Source: an uncultured Corynebacterium sp.
GTDB lineage: Bacteria > Actinomycetota > Actinomycetes > Mycobacteriales > Mycobacteriaceae
DNA: 30,267 bases
Assembly (NCBI GenBank): GCA_946222625.1
Contig: CAMILJ010000008.1
Span: 1 to 30,267, forward strand
Direction: 5' to 3'
Shown: positions 24,543 to 30,267 of the stretch, one piece after another
How the letters are laid out: every line of letters starts with the position of its first letter
Numbering within the stretch: the first letter of the stretch is position 1
The notes under the pieces: model-generated
Database searches by the model: none
Seen by the model: only the letters and a program-made list of their open reading frames with translations
Told to the model about the DNA's origin: nothing
Program-made: the position numbers and the translations under genes

Positions 24543-24736
24543 TGATTTATAACTTGTGTGGCGAAGACTCTGATGCGTCGGTACGGTGGGGTCTCGTGAT
24601 GGCAGGCAACGTGAATGCGGCGGCCGATAGTGCACTTGTTTGTTGTGTGCGAAGCCAGTTGATGGTTCTCGCGCTCGCTGATAGGTAACGGCTGCAGACG
24701 CATTGTGTTGTTGGTAGCCAGCACCGTTAGAGACAG

Positions 24737-24742
24737 TAGAAT
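24737..24742 (+). promoter_or_regulatory. Candidate -10 hexamer TAGAAT of the antitoxin-like gene
   Basis: TAGAAT lies 20 bp before the ATG at 24762. The nearest -35-like hexamer is TTGGTA at 24711-24716, with a 20-bp spacer. The ribosome binding site AAAGGA is at 24748-24753. The transcript would therefore have a leader of only about 12-15 nt. Confidence 0.45.
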
Positions 24743-24761
24743 CGACGAAAGGATTGTAGAA

Positions 24762-24941
24762 ATGGGTATTTTTGACAAGGCAAAGGATGCGCTGAACACC
24801 GACAAGGGCGAGCAGGTTTCGGACGGCGCGCTGGACAAGGGTGCTGAGGTTGCTAAGGGCAAGCTGGGCGAAGATAAGGCCGATAAGATTGACTCTGCTC
24901 GCGACCAGCTCGATGAGCGCATTGGCAACCAGGGCGCTTAA
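24762..24941 (+). CDS. Small Rv0909/MT0933-type antitoxin-family protein
   Basis: A 59-aa, highly charged, helical protein beginning MGIFDKAKDALNTDKG and containing GALDKGAEVAKGKLGEDKAD and IDSARDQLDERIG. The MGxFDKAK start, Asp-Lys repeats and length match the MT0933-like antitoxin family (M. tuberculosis Rv0909), small acidic or lysine-rich helical proteins paired there with a toxin. ATG 24762, with AAAGGA nine bases upstream, is preferred to the open frame from 24705. No toxin gene is adjacent here: the next gene is a TetR-type regulator 280 bp away. It could instead be a stand-alone stress protein (superficially CsbD-like), so the antitoxin role is uncertain. Confidence 0.65.
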   Translation: MGIFDKAKDALNTDKGEQVSDGALDKGAEVAKGKLGEDKADKIDSARDQLDERIGNQGA

Positions 24942-25041
24942 GCTCCCCATGAATAGAGGGCGGAAGTAGTGTGCGCGGCATCCTGACCTTGTAGGGGTAA
25001 AGTTGCGCTACTTCTGGCCCAGTGCGCCTTGGGCGTTCGAT

Positions 25042-25080
25042 CAGTCCTGTCTGCGATGTGGGCAGGACTGTATAAGTTTT
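25042..25080 (+). terminator. Rho-independent terminator
   Basis: CAGTCCTG (25042-25049) and CAGGACTG (25063-25070) form a perfect 8-bp stem, extendable by wobble pairs into the 13-nt loop, followed by TATAAGTTTT. It probably ends the transcript of the antitoxin-like gene, about 100 nt after its stop. A shorter GAAGTAG/CTACTTC pairing (24963-25014) lies in the intervening 3' region. Confidence 0.65.
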
Positions 25081-25221
25081 GTAGTAATGCATATCTTGAC
25101 ACCGATTAGGGAAATAAGCGGGTGGGTTGACGGCATTTAGAAAGCTGAGAGAAACCTTTAAATTTTCCTATGCTGTGTTTATGAATCTAAAATCGGTCAT
25201 TTCCTAGGTAGGCTGATCGTT

Positions 25222-26631
25222 GTGAATACTTCAGTAGATGTGGAACAAAGTAACCAGCCCTCAAGGCAGCTCCTGATTGAGCAAGCTGGTCGGGTCATTG
25301 CTAAAGCGGGCATCGATGAAGTGCGCCTTCGGGAGGTCGCTGATCAAGTAGATGTACCACTTGCGGAGGCTCAGTCACTTTTTGGCTCCGAAGCTGAACT
25401 TGTTGAGGCAACCAAGCGCTCTCTCAATGATGCACTGACGTCAACTATTGATTTGCATCTACAGGGTTTGCCTGAGAATGCGACCGCTGTGGACAAGCTT
25501 CGTGCCACTGCGCTGTCCTACTTTTCTTTTGCGGTTGAGGACCCATCATCTTTTGCCGCATTTACTGCCGTTTACGCATCCCCCCGAGTAGGTTTGACCG
25601 CTGAGGACTTTGCTAGCCGTGATGGAGATGCTGACGCGTGCCCCATTATGCGAATTCTTTTTGACCTGACTAAAGACGCTATTAAAGAATCCGGCGGCAC
25701 GGAGCTCGATGCCTATGGGACGCTGCTCTCGGCTCTGTCGATATTCTCCCACCTACATGGCGTTACACAGCTGGCAGCCGAAGGGATTCTGCGCTACCTC
25801 TCGCCAGCAGCGAAAAAGCAAACTTTTAGCGCTGTCATGGATACGTTGAGCGTTGGTCTCTATCCCTTCTTTAGGGGTGAGCGTGTCGAACGCACTGAGC
25901 CTTATGGGTTGGAGGGGGAGCAGCCCAAAGCTCTCCTGACCAAAGCAGAGGACTTTCCACGAGGCACAGAGGATGAGCAGCGAACAGCTCTTCTTCGAGG
26001 TGCTGTAGAGGAGGCTCTTGACCACGGGGTAACTGGTCTGCATATTGGCGGCGCCGCAAAACGAGCGGGCCTTAGCGTCCAAGAGGCTGAACACCTTATT
26101 GAGAGCGACCAAGAGCTGGCGAGTTTCCTGGAGCGCTATTTGGACAAAATCAACTATGAGTTTATTTACCGACAAGTGGCAGCGTTGCCGCAGGACGCTA
26201 GCGCAGTGTCGAAGATCAAAGCCACGGGCTATGGATATGTCTCGCACGCTTTGTATGATCCGCACGGATTTGAAGCGCTAATTAAAATCGCTTCCGGCCC
26301 GATCGTGCCTATGTCTTTTGAAGATGACTTCCTTCCAAATGCGAATAAAGCGGTCGAACTTCAACGTGACTTCAGTGAGTTTGGCCGAGCTTTTGGTTTC
26401 ATTATGTCTCTCGTGCGCGAGGCTATCGATGAGGTGGACGGGCCGCGCACCCCATGGGTTCTTTTCACATTGGTGATTTCAGTGTGGGCGGGCGCCCACG
26501 GTCTTGCCATGCTGAGCACCAACGGTCCATTGCGTGGTTATAATTCTGACTTTATTTTTGAAATTCTAACTCGATATATAGATATCGAACTCGGCGGCAT
26601 CATGCGGAGCCTCGATGGCATGGCAGGCTAG
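25222..26631 (+). CDS. Tandem (internally duplicated) TetR-family regulator
   Basis: A 469-aa protein made of two TetR-like units in one chain. Unit 1 has a helix-turn-helix at ~15-63 (LREVADQVDVPLAEAQSLF) and a ligand/dimerisation domain at ~85-215. Unit 2 has its helix-turn-helix at ~253-302 (IGGAAKRAGLSVQEAEHLI) and domain at ~325-460. The units align without gaps at an offset of 239 residues: 12 of 26 residues are identical between 89-114 and 328-353, and 7 of 28 between 36-63 and 275-302. The second domains resemble the WHG (TetR_C_33) type. A single chain could therefore act as a pseudo-dimer. Ordinary TetR proteins are ~200 aa. GTG 25222 follows AGGTAGG at 25206-25212. Candidate -10 boxes are TATGCT (25169-25174) and TAAAAT (25188-25193), with no good -35. 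A tiny ORF of 8 codons starts at 25181. Confidence 0.82.
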   Translation: MNTSVDVEQSNQPSRQLLIEQAGRVIAKAGIDEVRLREVADQVDVPLAEAQSLFGSEAELVEATKRSLNDALTSTIDLHLQGLPENATAVDKLRATALSYFSFAVEDPSSFAAFTAVYASPRVGLTAEDFASRDGDADACPIMRILFDLTKDAIKESGGTELDAYGTLLSALSIFSHLHGVTQLAAEGILRYLSPAAKKQTFSAVMDTLSVGLYPFFRGERVERTEPYGLEGEQPKALLTKAEDFPRGTEDEQRTALLRGAVEEALDHGVTGLHIGGAAKRAGLSVQEAEHLIESDQELASFLERYLDKINYEFIYRQVAALPQDASAVSKIKATGYGYVSHALYDPHGFEALIKIASGPIVPMSFEDDFLPNANKAVELQRDFSEFGRAFGFIMSLVREAIDEVDGPRTPWVLFTLVISVWAGAHGLAMLSTNGPLRGYNSDFIFEILTRYIDIELGGIMRSLDGMAG

Positions 26632-26640
26632 TTTGTGAAG

Positions 26641-26659
26641 CGAGCGTGCGGGACGCTCG
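26641..26659. repeat. Short stem-loop after the TetR gene
   Basis: CGAGCGT-gcggg-ACGCTCG, perfect 7-bp arms with a 5-nt loop, lies 9 bp after the TetR stop. It lacks a T-tract. A stronger terminator follows at 26685. Confidence 0.5.
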
Positions 26660-26684
26660 ACCGGGAGCGATTTGCATCATATTG

Positions 26685-26721
26685 ATCCCCACTTTCTTAG
26701 AATGAAAGTGGGGATTCTTTT
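26685..26721 (+). terminator. Strong Rho-independent terminator of the tandem TetR gene
   Basis: ATCCCCACTTTC (26685-26696) and GAAAGTGGGGAT (26704-26715) form a perfect 12-bp stem around a 7-nt loop, followed by TCTTTT. From 26722 to 27003 I see no convincing gene. Apart from the palindrome at 26954 it holds only GT-rich sequence and a possible 54-codon leader ORF (26837-27001). Confidence 0.85.
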
Positions 26722-26953
26722 GTGAATACCTGAGGGTGACTGCGCTTTGTCGGGTGGTGTGGATGTGGGGTGTTGGCGGAGCGCATTCATTGCGTGAGGG
26801 GGTAGAAATCGTGCTGAAGCGACTAATGTTTACACCGTGAACTGCGAAGATGTTGAAGGGCAGTATCTCTGTGCGGGGGTAATGAATGGTTTCTCAAGTG
26901 TAGAAAATATGCTCTGTGGGTTGTATGGTGGCCACGTCCGAACCTTAATCGCA

Positions 26954-26967
26954 AGCCTTATAAGGCT
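26954..26967 (+). promoter_or_regulatory. 14-bp perfect palindrome upstream of the collagen-like gene
   Basis: AGCCTTATAAGGCT is perfectly self-complementary and ends 36 bp before the ATG at 27004. TATAAG inside it (26959-26964) could serve as a -10, so a bound regulator would occlude the promoter. No -35 is evident. Flanking CGC and GCG could extend the pairing with small bulges. Confidence 0.5.
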
Positions 26968-27003
26968 AAGCGGGTTTTCACTTCAGTTTAAGAAAGACTA
27001 ACT

Positions 27004-28656
27004 ATGCGCCCTACTCGTTCTCGCATTGTCGCCACTGTAGCGGCAGTGGCTACCTTTTCTTCCGTGATCGTCGCTCCTCAGGCCATTGCAGTAGAGGAAA
27101 CGGAAGAATCTACCTTCGTTCACGAGGAGGGCGGCGCTGGCACTCTTGATGTCAACGGCACTGCCTTCGACGAAGACGGCAACCTGGTTGATGAAGACAA
27201 TGCTGGTGATAACGCGATTGAAGAGCTAGACCGCGACTCTCGCAACAACGACATCAGCCTTTATGACGCGGAAAACAGCAAGCCAACGACGCTTGATGAG
27301 CTGAAGAGTACTGAAGCATCGACTGCCGATGCTTCGATCAAGGTCGTCGAGAAGGACGGCAAGCTGGTTTGTGAGATTTCTGATGCTCCCGGTAAGGAAG
27401 GCGAAATTCTTGAGCGCAAGCTAGACTTGGCGCGGGCGTTCTATGACGGTGGCAACAAGCTGCTGCAGACCGTATGGGAAGTTATTCCGGTTGTCGGCGA
27501 TCTCGTCCCGTCTGACTTCATCAAGAAGATTGGCGCAAGCTCATGGGAGCGGATCGCCGAAATGGTCCGCGAAGGCGAGAAAGACAAGGACGTCACGTGG
27601 GACCTCGCACGTGCGCAAGGAATGGCGATCGCAAAGATCGATAACTCCGATGCTGATGTTGATTTGAAGAATCCAGATGCGGCTAAGAAGACCGTCTCTG
27701 GCCTTATCAAGTTTGCTGATGGTGCTTTCGGCACTGGTGTGGCGACCGTGCTGAAGGTTTTTAATGCCGCCGTTACGATTGCTGGCCTTTTCCCGGGCGC
27801 TAGCGCCGCTAAGGACTTGAAGCTGAGCGATACTCAGCGCAAGGAGATCGAGTCCACTCTCGCTGGCATCTCGACTTCGGCTTCGGCGTTGGCCGAGATC
27901 AATGCACCCGCTGGGCAGAAGTGCGCAGACATGCTCAATGGCAAGGAGGTAAGCGACGAAGCATCGGAATCCGCCTCGACAACCGAGCCCTCTGAGCCTT
28001 CCGAGTCCGCCGAGCCTTCTGATTCCGAAAAGCCTACCGAGTCCACGGAGCCCTCCGAACCAACGGAGACTTCCGAGCCAAGTGACCCCTCCGAATCGGA
28101 AGATGCTTCCGAGCCAGCAGAGTCAAGTGCGTCTGAAGCCACTGAGTCTGAGGCAGCTGATGCTGAGGAGCCAACGGAGGAATTAGAAACTGCTTCTACT
28201 ACCTCGGCACCTGGAGATCCCGAAGACGAGGGTAAGAACGGTGAAGACGGGGAGCCTGGCCGTGATGGCAAGGACGGTGCCGACGGCAAGGACGGTCGCG
28301 ATGGTCACGACGGCCGCGACGGCAAGGACGGTCGCGATGGCCGCGACGGCAAGGACGGTGCCGACGGCAAGGACGGCCGTGACGGCCGTGATGGTCGCGA
28401 TGGCCGCGACGGCAAGGACGGCCGTGATGGTCGCGATGGCCGCGACGGCAAGAACGGCCGCGATGGCATCAACGGCCGCGATGGCGTCGACGGCAAAGAT
28501 GGCAAAGACGCTGATATGTCCTCCGCTGTTGGTTACTCGTTCCTTGGAGCCATTCTCGGAGGTGGTCTAATCGTTTCCATCTTTGGCGCTATTGATTACC
28601 TCTACCTGTTGGGCTACCTGCCCAAGGAAGGCATTCCGTGGCGCGCTAACCGCTAA
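27004..28656 (+). CDS. Secreted, membrane-anchored collagen-like protein
   Basis: A 550-aa surface protein with five parts. (1) A Sec signal peptide, residues 1-29, with cleavage after AIA. (2) An acidic, mostly helical domain, ~30-310, with two cysteines (LVCEIS and GQKCADM) that could form a disulfide and a central hydrophobic helical stretch (VIPVVGDLVP; TVLKVFNAAVTIAGLF). (3) A Ser/Glu/Pro/Thr stalk, ~318-405, built of SEPSEP-like units. (4) 31 uninterrupted Gly-X-Y triplets, 410-502, mostly GRD and GKD with a single proline. (5) A C-terminal hydrophobic segment (~508-535) and short basic tail. LPKEG occurs after, not before, the membrane segment, so it is unlikely to be a sortase signal. 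The stalk and collagen rod suggest a projecting trimeric adhesin-like fibre. The role is inference. The RBS is weak (AAGAAAG). Confidence 0.85.
   Translation: MRPTRSRIVATVAAVATFSSVIVAPQAIAVEETEESTFVHEEGGAGTLDVNGTAFDEDGNLVDEDNAGDNAIEELDRDSRNNDISLYDAENSKPTTLDELKSTEASTADASIKVVEKDGKLVCEISDAPGKEGEILERKLDLARAFYDGGNKLLQTVWEVIPVVGDLVPSDFIKKIGASSWERIAEMVREGEKDKDVTWDLARAQGMAIAKIDNSDADVDLKNPDAAKKTVSGLIKFADGAFGTGVATVLKVFNAAVTIAGLFPGASAAKDLKLSDTQRKEIESTLAGISTSASALAEINAPAGQKCADMLNGKEVSDEASESASTTEPSEPSESAEPSDSEKPTESTEPSEPTETSEPSDPSESEDASEPAESSASEATESEAADAEEPTEELETASTTSAPGDPEDEGKNGEDGEPGRDGKDGADGKDGRDGHDGRDGKDGRDGRDGKDGADGKDGRDGRDGRDGRDGKDGRDGRDGRDGKNGRDGINGRDGVDGKDGKDADMSSAVGYSFLGAILGGGLIVSIFGAIDYLYLLGYLPKEGIPWRANR
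28231..28509 (+). repeat. Collagen-like tandem repeat region (31 Gly-X-Y triplets)
   Basis: The DNA is a 9-nt-based tandem repeat encoding GRD/GKD triplets. Larger units are visible: a 36-nt unit (GRDGRDGRDGKD) at 28384-28419 is repeated at 28420-28455 with a single base difference (GAC to AAC in its last codon). A ~29-nt block beginning GGCAAGGACGGTGCC at 28267 recurs at 28348. Such repeats can expand or contract, changing rod length. Confidence 0.9.
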
Positions 28657-28711
28657 GCCCAACTAGAAGGGCCTTCCTGAGCAGCGACCTCTCAGACAGA
28701 GCGCTACAAAG

Positions 28712-28745
28712 CAGCCCCATTGCATCTGCAGTGGGGCTGTTTGCA
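28712..28745 (+). terminator. Rho-independent terminator of the collagen-like gene
   Basis: CAGCCCCA (28712-28719) and TGGGGCTG (28732-28739) pair perfectly. The 12-nt loop contains TGCA-TC-TGCA, which can extend the stem. TTTGC follows. It lies 55 bp after the stop codon. Confidence 0.8.
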
Positions 28746-29034
28746 TGAGCGATTGAAGGGTAGACAAGCGCAGAATTGGGCCAAAGCTCGCTGCTTATAA
28801 CAGCGTGAGTGCGCAGCTCAGAGCTGTTCGCGATGGCACAACGAACACAGCGGTGTTGACCAGGCGGTTTCTCGCAATAAGAGCAGTATTCCTGTGGCGG
28901 TCATCGGCGATGAGAAGGTCGTTAACACCGGACGATAGAGTAGCAAGCGTGACTGCAACAGTCCTTTAAGCACTAATTTCTCTTTCATGCGCCACGTCGT
29001 TCTCGGTGCCGCCGATCCGTTGGAGGTGAAGTAG
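28746..29034. other. Gene-free region upstream of the metallopeptidase gene
   Basis: No supported gene. Two short hairpins are visible: CGCTG/CAGCG around TTATAA (28789-28805) and CAGCTC-A-GAGCTG (28814-28826). Open frames on both strands here lack good start sites. TATAAC at 28796-28801 could be a -10 but lies 230 bp from the next start codon. Confidence 0.45.
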
Positions 29035-30135
29035 GTGGGCAAATCAGTACAGCCCGCAATTATGAAGCGCTCGCGGAGGCGGCCACGCCGGTGGTGGGAA
29101 ATCGGCGTAAACCTGCTCCTCGTCGTGATCATCGCCGGCATCGTGCACATAGCTCGTAATAACGCAGGGATATCCCTGGGGGAGCTGGACCCGATTGATC
29201 GGCGCGCCTTAGAGGAGTACTCGGACTACGCTGCTGCCGTAGCGTATGGTTCAGAGTCGGCGGCCTGGCGCAATGCGGCTGCTACCGAGCACCCTACGCT
29301 GCTAATCAGCAGGAAGACCCACTTTTCCTACCTGATCAACCCCACCCAAGAAGTTTCTTCGCCCTTCGCTGCGCACGTAGACATGGGCGAGAATCCCGCT
29401 GGCCTCGACGTCTATCGGTTGGACCGTATTTACCCGAGACTGTGGCCGGTTAAGGTTGCCGGCGGCAACTTCAACACAGTGGGCGAGACCACGACGGTCC
29501 AGGGAAGCGATGTTTACTACGTAAAATTCGGTGAGGATAATTTCGACAAGCAATTCTCCTCAGACCATTTCATTACCTTCTTCGCGCATGAATCTTTCCA
29601 CTTCTACGGTCAAGCTCGGTGGGCTTTGGACTCACGTGTTTTCGGCGAGCTCTCCCCGCATGGGGTGGAGCTGCTCGACGAGAGAATGCGGCTGCTCGAT
29701 GCAGTCCGCGACGCGGGTGCAGACCAAGCTCGGCTGAGAGAACGGGCCACAGAATTGCTCGCGCTGGAAAAAGAACGCCTAGCTACCGATCCTGACTACG
29801 TCAGCCAAGAACGCTGGATGGAAACCGTGGAAGGCACGGCCACCTACCTCGGGATAATGGCCTCACGTGCGGTGGGGTACGACTTTGGCCCCATGTACTT
29901 CGACAACACTAAGGAAGCGCGTTTCACGGACGTTGTTCCGTTCCTCAAGACCGGGCAGATCGACAATGACTTTCTGCGCAATCGATTGCCATATGAGGCC
30001 GGCGCTCAGTTGTGTTTGCTGCTTGACGCACTTGCACCAGCTGCACAATGGCAAGGCTTCCTCAATGATCAAGCTCCGGATTCTCGCCGCACGCTTGTCG
30101 ACGCCCTGGGCTACGTCCTTAGCCAAGAGCAGTAG
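29035..30135 (+). CDS. Membrane-anchored putative zinc metallopeptidase (HExxH), unknown family
   Basis: A 366-aa protein starting at GTG 29035, with GGAGG at 29022-29026. A basic N-terminus (KRSRRRPRRWW) precedes one membrane helix (~24-40, GVNLLLVVIIAGIVHI), so the bulk lies outside the cytoplasm (positive-inside rule). Residues 185-189 are HESFH, within ITFFAHESFHFYGQ, a zinc-binding HExxH helix with Glu186 as catalytic base. A second conserved-looking segment, METVEGTATYLG (262-273), offers Glu266 as third ligand, as in gluzincins. The intervening region (~205-255) is helical and charged. I cannot place it in a named family. Peptidase activity is inferred from the motif pair alone. A minus-strand tRNA with its own terminator lies downstream. 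Confidence 0.8.
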   Translation: MGKSVQPAIMKRSRRRPRRWWEIGVNLLLVVIIAGIVHIARNNAGISLGELDPIDRRALEEYSDYAAAVAYGSESAAWRNAAATEHPTLLISRKTHFSYLINPTQEVSSPFAAHVDMGENPAGLDVYRLDRIYPRLWPVKVAGGNFNTVGETTTVQGSDVYYVKFGEDNFDKQFSSDHFITFFAHESFHFYGQARWALDSRVFGELSPHGVELLDERMRLLDAVRDAGADQARLRERATELLALEKERLATDPDYVSQERWMETVEGTATYLGIMASRAVGYDFGPMYFDNTKEARFTDVVPFLKTGQIDNDFLRNRLPYEAGAQLCLLLDALAPAAQWQGFLNDQAPDSRRTLVDALGYVLSQEQ

Positions 30136-30167
30136 ATCAACTAAACAGCGCCGTCTATGAATTAGAA

Positions 30168-30206
30168 GGAAACAGAAAGGCTGGTCAGAAAAGCTCTGAC
30201 CAGCCT
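30168..30206 (-). terminator. Rho-independent terminator of the tRNA-Pro transcript
   Basis: AGGCTGGTCAGA (30178-30189) and TCTGACCAGCCT (30195-30206) form a perfect 12-bp stem with a 5-nt loop. On the minus strand it is followed by TTTCTGTTTCC, so it terminates the tRNA transcript. On the plus strand no T-tract follows. Confidence 0.85.
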
Positions 30207-30214
30207 GGATGCTG

Positions 30215-30267
30215 TCGGACTAACAGGATTTGAACCTGCGACCCCTACACCCCCAGTGTAGTGCGCT
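30215..30267 (-). tRNA. tRNA-Pro (anticodon GGG), 3' part; 5' end beyond the window
   Basis: Read on the minus strand: anticodon stem CTACA/TGTAG with loop CTGGGGG (anticodon GGG, plus-strand 30252-30254), variable region, T arm GCAGG-TTCAAAT-CCTGT, acceptor 3' strand TAGTCCG and discriminator A at 30215. CCA is not encoded. The D arm and 5' acceptor strand lie outside the window. The GGG anticodon decodes CCC and CCU proline codons. Confidence 0.88.

Larger units (their letters stand above)
24291..24761. other. Gene-free 471-bp region with structured elements
   Basis: No convincing gene on either strand. It contains the minus-strand promoter region of the DNA methyltransferase at its left end. 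A G-rich tract with runs of 4, 5 and 3 G lies around 24454-24483. A near-perfect 18-bp palindrome (24487-24504) and a perfect 9-bp stem-loop (24518-24542) follow, then a TTATAA-containing stretch (24547-24552) and the promoter of the antitoxin-like gene at the right end. Confidence 0.6.

Noticed and set aside
24432..24950. Minus-strand open frames of 172 and 134 codons across the antitoxin-like gene and the upstream gap
   Set aside because: They run antisense through a supported gene and structured non-coding sequence, with low-complexity products lacking domains.
28305..28505. Minus-strand open frame of Ser-Arg-Pro repeats
   Set aside because: It is the mirror of the collagen-like repeat and has no independent start signal or folding pattern.
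28231..28509. Direct repeats resembling a CRISPR array
   Set aside because: The repeats are 9-nt-based, have no spacers of constant size and lie in frame inside the collagen-like gene, encoding Gly-X-Y triplets.
28590..28656. LPKEG in the collagen-like protein as a sortase LPxTG-like signal
   Set aside because: It lies after the hydrophobic segment and near the C-terminus; sorting signals require LPxTG before the membrane helix and a basic tail after it.
28805..28969. Short open frames on both strands (about 54 codons) upstream of the metallopeptidase gene
   Set aside because: There is no good ribosome binding site, the composition is atypical and I recognise no family; most likely chance.
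30215..30267. tRNA-Pro as an integration site bounding a genomic island to its left
   Set aside because: No integrase gene and no second copy of the tRNA 3' end is visible in 21000-30200, and the tRNA terminator is intact.

Overview
The window looks like a chromosomal segment of a Corynebacterium (order Mycobacteriales). The main evidence is gene order. From 1190 to 17448 it runs TPR protein - HAD phosphatase - small ORF - tlyA - nadK - recN - steA - steB - Nudix - xerD - ParA - scpA - scpB - rluB - cmk - der, which is the order I recall around M. tuberculosis Rv1691-Rv1713. Moderate-to-high GC, frequent GTG starts, TA(G/T)AAT-type -10 hexamers and 1-8 nt gene overlaps fit this assignment. 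The species cannot be named from the sequence alone.

Layout. 1-110: 3' end of a 5S rRNA and the rRNA-operon terminator. 322-1068: an unrecognised two-TM protein. 1190-10470: a dense co-directional block for phosphate-ester hydrolysis, rRNA methylation (tlyA), NADP synthesis (nadK), DNA repair (recN), cell separation (steA/steB), ADP-ribose hydrolysis (Nudix) and chromosome dimer resolution (xerD). CTP synthase (pyrG), which I recall lying between the steB and Nudix homologues in M. tuberculosis, is absent from that position. 10516-11646: a signal-peptide-bearing, C-terminally anchored surface protein. 11811-17448: orphan ParA (PldP-like), the ScpA/ScpB condensin subunits, RluB, Cmk and Der, tightly packed.

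17487-20948 (minus strand): an ABC exporter (ATPase, then permease) translationally coupled to a histidine kinase and a NarL/LuxR-type response regulator. A perfect 16-bp inverted repeat lies about 60 bp upstream of the first gene and is a good operator candidate. 21037-21879 (minus): a SAM methyltransferase. 21981-22973: a lipoprotein esterase of the LpqC/PHB-depolymerase type. 22992-24290 (minus): an orphan type III-like (beta-class) DNA methyltransferase.

24291-30135 is a looser, accessory-looking stretch with long gene-free gaps. It holds a 59-aa protein resembling the Rv0909/MT0933 antitoxin family, a 469-aa protein that is an internally duplicated TetR-type regulator, a secreted, membrane-anchored protein with 31 uninterrupted collagen-like Gly-X-Y triplets almost free of proline, and a membrane-anchored protein with an HExxH...E zinc-metallopeptidase signature. 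The window ends in the 3' half of a minus-strand tRNA-Pro(GGG) with its own terminator. The most novel-looking items are the tandem TetR, the Arg/Lys-Asp collagen protein, the HExxH membrane protein, the palindromic operator of the ABC/two-component operon and the structured gap before the antitoxin-like gene.
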